A stretch of DNA of 64,000 nucleotides from Piscicola geometra (Eukaryota > Annelida > Clitellata > Hirudinida > Piscicolidae): the NCBI GenBank assembly GCA_943735955.1, contig OX030955.1:10287147-10351146 (forward strand), read 5' to 3'. Below the pieces are notes generated by a model. That model was given only the letters and a program-made list of their open reading frames with translations. It had not been told where the DNA came from and did no database searches. The translations under genes were made by a program, and so were the position numbers. Below, piece by piece: positions 58,520 to 64,000 of this stretch. Every line of letters starts with the position of its first letter. Positions within the stretch are counted from its first letter, which is position 1.

Positions 58520-59160
58520 TATAACATAACTATTCAAAGAATCTAATAAGTAAGATCTCACAACTTTACCAAATGAAATGCACTTTTAGTTTTGTTTTGC
58601 GCCTAATTAAAAAAGCTTTTTTCACCATTTAAAAAAAAAATATTTTAGTAATATTGATATTTCAAATAATAAGATTAATAAAAAATATGAATCTATTATT
58701 TACAATCGTAATGACTGTAATAAGATTAAGAACTGGAATTCGTTTTACAAATTTCAGTAAACAGAGGCGGATCATGTACAAACCATCTCAAACGTGTTTT
58801 TTTCATCTCATGACCAAAACGTCTGATTTGCGCTGTCCCTCTATTTTACATAGGCCGTATATTGTCTAACCATCTTTTGATCATCTATCTTCAGTTAAGC
58901 TTCTTGTCGTTCAGTCATTGCAACTGTTTCTAGACCATCGCGGGTAGCACCAAAATTTTAGAAATTTTTATCTTCATTTTTGTAGACATATTATTTAAAT
59001 TCCATTATTTTGAGAAGATTGCAATAAAGTAAATTGATTAAGTAATTGAGACATTCGGAAAAAGACCTCTAAAAGTAATAATTCGTCAATCGGTAACACA
59101 CCACTCGATCCCCAGTTATCTTAAAGTGGTTATTGTCAATTCAGCTTTGATTAATGACAC

Positions 59161-59201
59161 CATAGATATCCTACAAACAACAAATATATACTATATCTAT
59201 G
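59161..59201. repeat. Short dispersed repeat with inverted ends, copy 2
   Basis: CATAGATATCCTACAAACAA, then CAAATATATACTATATCTAT and G. The first 22 bases are identical to the copy at 48621-48662; the right half differs by a few bases and one deletion. Confidence 0.75.
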
Positions 59202-59786
59202 AACGACACACATACCTCATAGCAGACAGCATTATCTTATCTTGAGTGTTCTTTGAAGTCCTTCAATAAACGGAAGGAATGTAGAGTTATCACTAAAAAG
59301 GGTGTACAAGGAAGGGAAAGTTCAGGGTGAAATGGACGTTTGTGATGTGTGTTTCTTGTGTCAGATGATCTTTACGAGGTTTTTAAGATAAAAAGTGAAA
59401 TATTTGTTTACAAAATGTTTTTGATCAAGAATGTTATTAAGTTTTATTCCACTTTTGAAAACAATTCAATGATTTGTTTAGTCATTGATTGCTTTGTTTC
59501 ATTGAATGAAAAGTTGAATTCATTGAGCTGCTTCAATTCTCAAGGAACTAATTGAAGACTAGAGTTTCCATTTGTCAAAAAGTTCAAAATGTCTATAGAT
59601 TTCAGTTAAATGCATAGAGAAAAAATTACTATAAAAAGAAGAGCAATTTCATAGTATTACATTGTTTAAAAATAGAAATTGATTATATCTTTTTCTATGG
59701 TACTTTACGTTTTTTTATTGTATTAACCAAATCGTGTTTAATGAACGAATAAGAGCAAAGAATTTTTACTATGCTGTCCTCAAGCA

Positions 59787-59917
59787 CTAATAAACTGCTG
59801 TCGAGATAGCACTGAGCACCTCTCGATCTGAACAGGCCACGTCACACAGGTAATCCGTCGAGATCATGCCTCGACTTGCGTCCTTTAGTTTCACTCGCAC
59901 TATTTTCATCCATTTCC
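59787..59917 (-). CDS. Possible 3'-terminal coding exon of an unidentified gene
   Basis: After a TATAG acceptor the minus strand reads KWMKIVRVKLKDASRGMIST, then DYLCDVACSDREVLSAISTA, VY and a stop. The residue mix looks like real protein, unlike the low-complexity frames around it. I do not recognise it and found no partner exon with confidence. It could also be a chance frame. Confidence 0.35.
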
Positions 59918-61339
59918 CTATATAAATGTAAATGTAATTTTTACCGATGTAGTTTCAAAGCTGCCTTCATCTTTCAACTCATTGATCTTTTTATTTCTTT
60001 ATAACTATATTTTATAGTTTTAATTCATACTTCTTATAGAGCAGAATGCAGCCTAATCAATTAGTCTTGAGTAGTTTTCGATTAAGTTTTATAATCCATA
60101 TTCGACTCGAGGTGGGTTTATCAGGAGTGTTGGCGAGTGAGTGTGGTGGCTTTTGAAAGGTGCTGAAAACGTGTGAAAGATCCATGTTGGTTGTCATCTG
60201 ATGGGAGAAAGCTTGGAAACTGAGATATTGGTATTGTTGAAAGACTTTTGTAAATTATTAACATTTAAGAGTTTTGTAGATTGAAAAATTGCTAGAAAAA
60301 AATCCCAAGAAATATGAGTTAGTTGGAAGTTTCGATCAAGGCATTAGACACGTGGTGACAGCAAAACTACAAAGACACAAAAGCAACAGTATCTTTACTG
60401 TTTCATCAGCGTTGTGTAGTTGCTGCTAAACCTCGTGTATTTTTATTTGTCAGATCTGTCTCTTCCAACTCATACCTATTTCACATCAACCTGTTGACAA
60501 CAGTTTGAGTTTTGCAAAGCAGCTAGGACTAGTACGCATTTCATATTTAACAACATCTAAGATAACGATTTTTATCACGTTACGGTAAAGTTCACATTAT
60601 TATAAAAATTAAATTGTTAGTTTAAAAAATAAATTTAAAAACTGTAAAATGAATAGTGAGAATTTTAATTTTTAAAGAAACTTTCGTTTATGAATATCTT
60701 TGAAAAGGCAGGCGTACACAACCGCCATCTAGGAAAACACATCACTCAACATCTGTGCAATGCACTAGTTTCACTTTTCTCATACCTTTCCAATATATAG
60801 AATTAAAGTTTCAATCAATACATTTTTATTTTTTATTTAAATAAATAGGTTACATTTCATAATTTGAATAAGAATTATGAGAATCGAAAAAAGAATATAA
60901 GAACGTTAATCTAACGCACCCCCTGAACAAGTTTTTACCATATGTTAGGCTTTTCGTATGTGCTGACAGTTTGTTTGTCTTTTTAAAAGCTATTTCATTA
61001 CAGACAGTTTCAAATAATAATAATAATAAGGGTTTTTGAAGAAAATTTATTCTTGAGAATTATACAAGTTAAATTGACATTTCGTTTTTTAGTTACTATA
61101 AAGGATTCCGTGTTGTGTGTATTAAAAAGCCGAAAGAATAATTATTCTTCGTTTAACAAACAGTTAGTAGAAAAAGCAGCCGTAATTACCACTAGAAAAA
61201 CCTCTTGCTTTTGTAACACAACAACCAGCATCAGCGACTACCTCAACAAAAGAAGCAGTGATTTCAACATCTAAAAACCTCAAAAAACTTCTTTTTTCGG
61301 AATTAGTCTGATCAGTTTTTGGTCGGTTTTCAAAGGCCA

Positions 61340-64000
61340 ATGCCTAAGCGCATGATGAGCAACGAAATCAAAGACGACGTCCTTTCATTTGAAGGGAATA
61401 AGAAAAACGAAAATTCTAAAAGTGCAAGGTCTAACCCTTTGAAAAACCTGCTTCATCAAACGACCCGTGCTGAGATGGGTAGAAAAGTACTGGATGAAAG
61501 GACTGAGAATTCAAAATCTCTTAAAACCTCATTAATGAAACAAAAAAATAGAGAAAAATCCAAACGAAAAAAAAAGAAAAGCAAACAAATACCAGGAAGG
61601 TTATCCCTAGCGGTAGAGTTTTGCGACAGCTGTTACGAGAAGCTTTTCTTGCAGCATATGACATACTTGGCTGTCTCCAGAAACAAGAATAAACATTTGC
61701 TCAGAAGTTTTTTTAATAGTGATGGCGATGATGATTTCGAAGATGATGATTTTGATGATGATGATTCTCACGATGATTATTCTCACGATGAGGAAGAAAA
61801 GAAGGAGAACAAAAATGGTGATAAGAGTGATAAACCCAACAATGATGAAGATGAGGAAGACGATGATGAAAACGATAAAAAAGATTGCATTCACAACCAC
61901 CTCAGCAATCAATGTAACAGCAACAATCTCAGCAGTAACATCTCTGTCATTAGTAACAGCAAAAGTAACAACGAACACAGCAAGAAAGATCTGGAACAAG
62001 GTGACAAGGACAAGGAGTTGGTCATCGATGCAGGCGGTCTTCTAAGCGTCTGGAGTGGTCGTGCATTGAAGAAGAAAAATCACAAACGGAATGTCAGCAA
62101 TAAAGGTAGAGGGTCTAGTAGTTTAAGTAGTGCTGACGGTAGAAATGACAGTAGTAGTGGTAGCAGTAGTAGTATTAGTAGTGGTAGTGATAAGAGTATT
62201 AGTAGTTGCGGTAGTATTAGCGGCAGTGATAGTCGCAGCAGCTGTGATGAAACTCGAGTTGTCAAGCACAAAGGTCTGGAAGACAGAGAAAAAAGACGGA
62301 ATAAAGAGGAAAAAATAATAAGAAAAAATAAAAAGAAAAGAATAAATAAAAAGATAACTGAAGAAATAAATAGAAACAAAGAAGAAAGAATGAGTGAAGA
62401 TGGAACAACTGAGGAAGCAGAGAATGGAAAAAGGGGTGAATTTGGAAGGCAGGGTCTTTCACTCCAGAAAGAAAAAATGGATGAGTGTGAGGTAGAAGAA
62501 TACACTCCTAGAAACAACTTCTGTCTTCATGACAACACTTCACACGATGCTGACAACCCCAAAGCCAAACCAAAGAACGGTTTAGAAACTATAAATTGTA
62601 CTGATGGGGTTTATATGATTGAAAGCAGCAGTTGTAAAAACAGCAGCATTAACAACAACATCAACGATGATAACAGTTGCAACGACAACGGCAGTAGCAG
62701 TAGTAACAGCAGCAACAGTATTGGAAACAATTCCAACATTGAATTCAAGGAGAATGGCTTGACAAGAACCGAAGAAAATGACATTGAAAACACCAAGCAG
62801 GAAGCTAGTGGGAGTTCGTCTGTTAGTGGAGAGGGCAGTAAAGATGATGATGATGATGATGTATTTGAGAAGGTGGAAGCTTGTATAGCAGCTTTGAACA
62901 ATGACCATGGTGATGATGATGATGTCGGTGGTCATGATGATGGTCAAATGGACGAAAGTAAGGGTGATAACGATAAAATACCAGCAGGTGTTTTTAAAGA
63001 TGGTGAAGATGGGTGTTTACCTGAAGCTGCTATCACATGCAATGATGATGATGATGATGATGATGATGATAGTGATAATGATGATGATAGTGATAATGAT
63101 GCTGATGATATTTACCAGGTTGATGTTGGGGTTAAAGATGATGATAAAGGCGGTAATGATAATGATGCCGATGCGAGCAAGAAGAATAACGAAAAGAAAG
63201 TTGAAGACGACTGCGACTCCCTGTACAGCTTCTTGTGGGACAACGTCAACAAGATAGTTGAAGAGAGGCATGCCATTAATGAAGTCCCTACGATGACACC
63301 CTCGCCTAGTGGTGAAGAAGAGGACGATGATGATGATGATGATGGTGGATGTGATGATGATGTTGGATGTGATGATGGAGGTGGTAAGGGTGCTGTTGGT
63401 GCTGAAAATGAAAGTCGTGATGATGATGATGATGATGATGATAACAGTGATGATGGCGATGGCGTTTTTGTTAATACAGGTAGTGGTGATGGTGATTGTG
63501 GTGGTGGTGTTGATGATGATGTTAAGGATGATGTTTGTGGTGGTGGTGTTGATGATGATGCTAAGGATGATGATTGTGGTGGTGGTGTTGATGATGATGC
63601 TAACGATGATGATTGTGGTGGTGGTGTTGATGATGATGCTAAGGATGATAATTGTGGTGGTGGTGTTGATGATGATGCTAAGGATGATAATTGTGGTGGT
63701 GGTGTTGATGATGATGCTGAGGATGATTCTTGTGGTGGTGGTGGTGTTGATAATGATGCTGAGGATGATGATTGTGATAATGGAGGCTGTGTTGATAATT
63801 ACGTTGGTGATGTGGGTAATGGTGACGGTGGCAATATTAGTGCAATGAAAACAACGCAAATAGAATCAACTTTCATCTCAACTGTTGATGAAGACCTAGC
63901 AAAACCTGGGGAAGGTGATGAGAGTGGAGTTGCTAATGGCAAAGAGTGGAATCACAAGAAAAAGGATATTGGAAAGAAACAGACAGACTATAAGGTGATG
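61340..64000 (+). CDS. Acidic low-complexity protein, partial (runs off the right edge)
   Basis: An uninterrupted frame of 887 codons from ATG at 61340 to the window end with no stop. An in-frame TAG lies upstream at 61304; an AG acceptor at about 61313-61314 could instead make this an internal exon. The N-part is basic (KSKRKKKKSKQ) and suggests nuclear localisation. Residues about 95-125 read SLAVEFCDSCYEKLFLQHMT and then NKNKH, a Cys/His cluster that may bind metal. The rest is Asp/Glu-, Ser- and Asn-rich with Lys/Arg blocks, broken by more ordered segments (DCDSLYSFLWDNVNKIVEER). Near the right end, seven 13-residue repeats CGGGVDDDAKDD(D/N) occur. I do not recognise the family. Ordered segments and mixed codons in this one frame argue that it is coding. 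Confidence 0.6.
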   Translation, partial: MPKRMMSNEIKDDVLSFEGNKKNENSKSARSNPLKNLLHQTTRAEMGRKVLDERTENSKSLKTSLMKQKNREKSKRKKKKSKQIPGRLSLAVEFCDSCYEKLFLQHMTYLAVSRNKNKHLLRSFFNSDGDDDFEDDDFDDDDSHDDYSHDEEEKKENKNGDKSDKPNNDEDEEDDDENDKKDCIHNHLSNQCNSNNLSSNISVISNSKSNNEHSKKDLEQGDKDKELVIDAGGLLSVWSGRALKKKNHKRNVSNKGRGSSSLSSADGRNDSSSGSSSSISSGSDKSISSCGSISGSDSRSSCDETRVVKHKGLEDREKRRNKEEKIIRKNKKKRINKKITEEINRNKEERMSEDGTTEEAENGKRGEFGRQGLSLQKEKMDECEVEEYTPRNNFCLHDNTSHDADNPKAKPKNGLETINCTDGVYMIESSSCKNSSINNNINDDNSCNDNGSSSSNSSNSIGNNSNIEFKENGLTRTEENDIENTKQEASGSSSVSGEGSKDDDDDDVFEKVEACIAALNNDHGDDDDVGGHDDGQMDESKGDNDKIPAGVFKDGEDGCLPEAAITCNDDDDDDDDDSDNDDDSDNDADDIYQVDVGVKDDDKGGNDNDADASKKNNEKKVEDDCDSLYSFLWDNVNKIVEERHAINEVPTMTPSPSGEEEDDDDDDDGGCDDDVGCDDGGGKGAVGAENESRDDDDDDDDNSDDGDGVFVNTGSGDGDCGGGVDDDVKDDVCGGGVDDDAKDDDCGGGVDDDANDDDCGGGVDDDAKDDNCGGGVDDDAKDDNCGGGVDDDAEDDSCGGGGVDNDAEDDDCDNGGCVDNYVGDVGNGDGGNISAMKTTQIESTFISTVDEDLAKPGEGDESGVANGKEWNHKKKDIGKKQTDYKVM
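63495..63790 (+). repeat. 39-bp coding tandem repeat
   Basis: About seven copies of a 39-bp unit (TGTGGTGGTGGTGTTGATGA and on) encode CGGGVDDDAKDD(D/N). Copies differ at the Lys/Asn/Glu and the last Asp/Asn positions. One copy has an extra GGT codon, which keeps the frame. Confidence 0.85.

Larger units (their letters stand above)
58520..61339. other. Intergenic region, mostly without supported genes
   Basis: AT-rich. It should contain the CRBN promoter on its left. It includes a micro-repeat at 59161 and a possible terminal exon at 59787-59917. A possible minus-strand exon after a good pyrimidine-rich acceptor lies near 60200, reading MTTNMDLSHVFSTFQKPPHS, but no donor supports it. Confidence 0.4.

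Noticed and set aside
61625..61710. DBF4-type zinc finger in the terminal acidic protein
   Set aside because: CxxC is present, but the following His spacing (about 7 and 12) does not fit the usual 9 and 5, and no flanking family motif was seen.
61607..63859. Minus-strand Ile/Thr-rich and other-frame Met-rich open frames
   Set aside because: Shadows of GAT-rich codons in the plus-strand acidic frame; they lack ordered segments.

Overview
This is eukaryotic, metazoan DNA: AT-rich, with spliced genes (GT..AG introns, exon phases that match from exon to exon), long microsatellites and minisatellites, a tRNA-derived SINE and several small DNA transposons. The ARID5, cereblon, NSRP1, TSSK-type kinase and atypical DUSP genes are typical animal genes. 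Asn/Asp/Ser homopolymer tracts inside proteins and heavy microsatellite content suggest an invertebrate, perhaps a spiralian such as an annelid. The species is an inference and is not shown by the sequence. Most exons below were joined by hand from splice signals, reading phase and recalled family sequences. No alignment was run.

Layout. About 1.08-16.70 kb, minus strand: an ARID5A/5B-like chromatin regulator in at least eight coding exons, with a 9.3 kb intron full of simple repeats. About 16.7-32.5 kb: a long AT-rich stretch with no gene I can support, holding a small inverted-repeat transposon, hAT debris, a SINE and possible stray exons. 32.58-34.51 kb, plus: an uninterrupted 643-codon gene for a secreted-then-multipass membrane protein of unknown family. 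35.46-38.32 kb, minus: NSRP1, a nuclear-speckle splicing regulator, in seven exons, with a 695 bp hAT-type element (8-bp target duplication) in intron 1. 38.93 to about 42.2 kb, minus: a seven-exon gene I cannot name. 45.30-48.16 kb, plus: a complete TSSK-like kinase. 49.05-50.31 kb, plus: a DUSP14-like phosphatase. 51.09-58.52 kb, minus: cereblon (CRBN) in ten exons, with a roughly 2.3 kb 32-bp minisatellite and an 0.8 kb trinucleotide array in its introns. 58.5-61.3 kb: mostly unassigned, with one possible terminal exon. 61.34 kb to the right edge, plus: an open 887-codon acidic, low-complexity reading frame that runs off the window.

The genes do not form one pathway. ARID5 is nuclear and DNA-binding; NSRP1 acts in splicing; CRBN is a CRL4 ubiquitin-ligase receptor; the kinase and phosphatase are signalling enzymes lying head to tail. 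Nothing found is a defence system, virus or toxin. The most useful leads are the orphan intronless membrane protein, the unnamed minus-strand gene, the conserved drug-binding pocket of this cereblon with Ile at the rodent-type position, and two minisatellites lying directly against splice acceptors.
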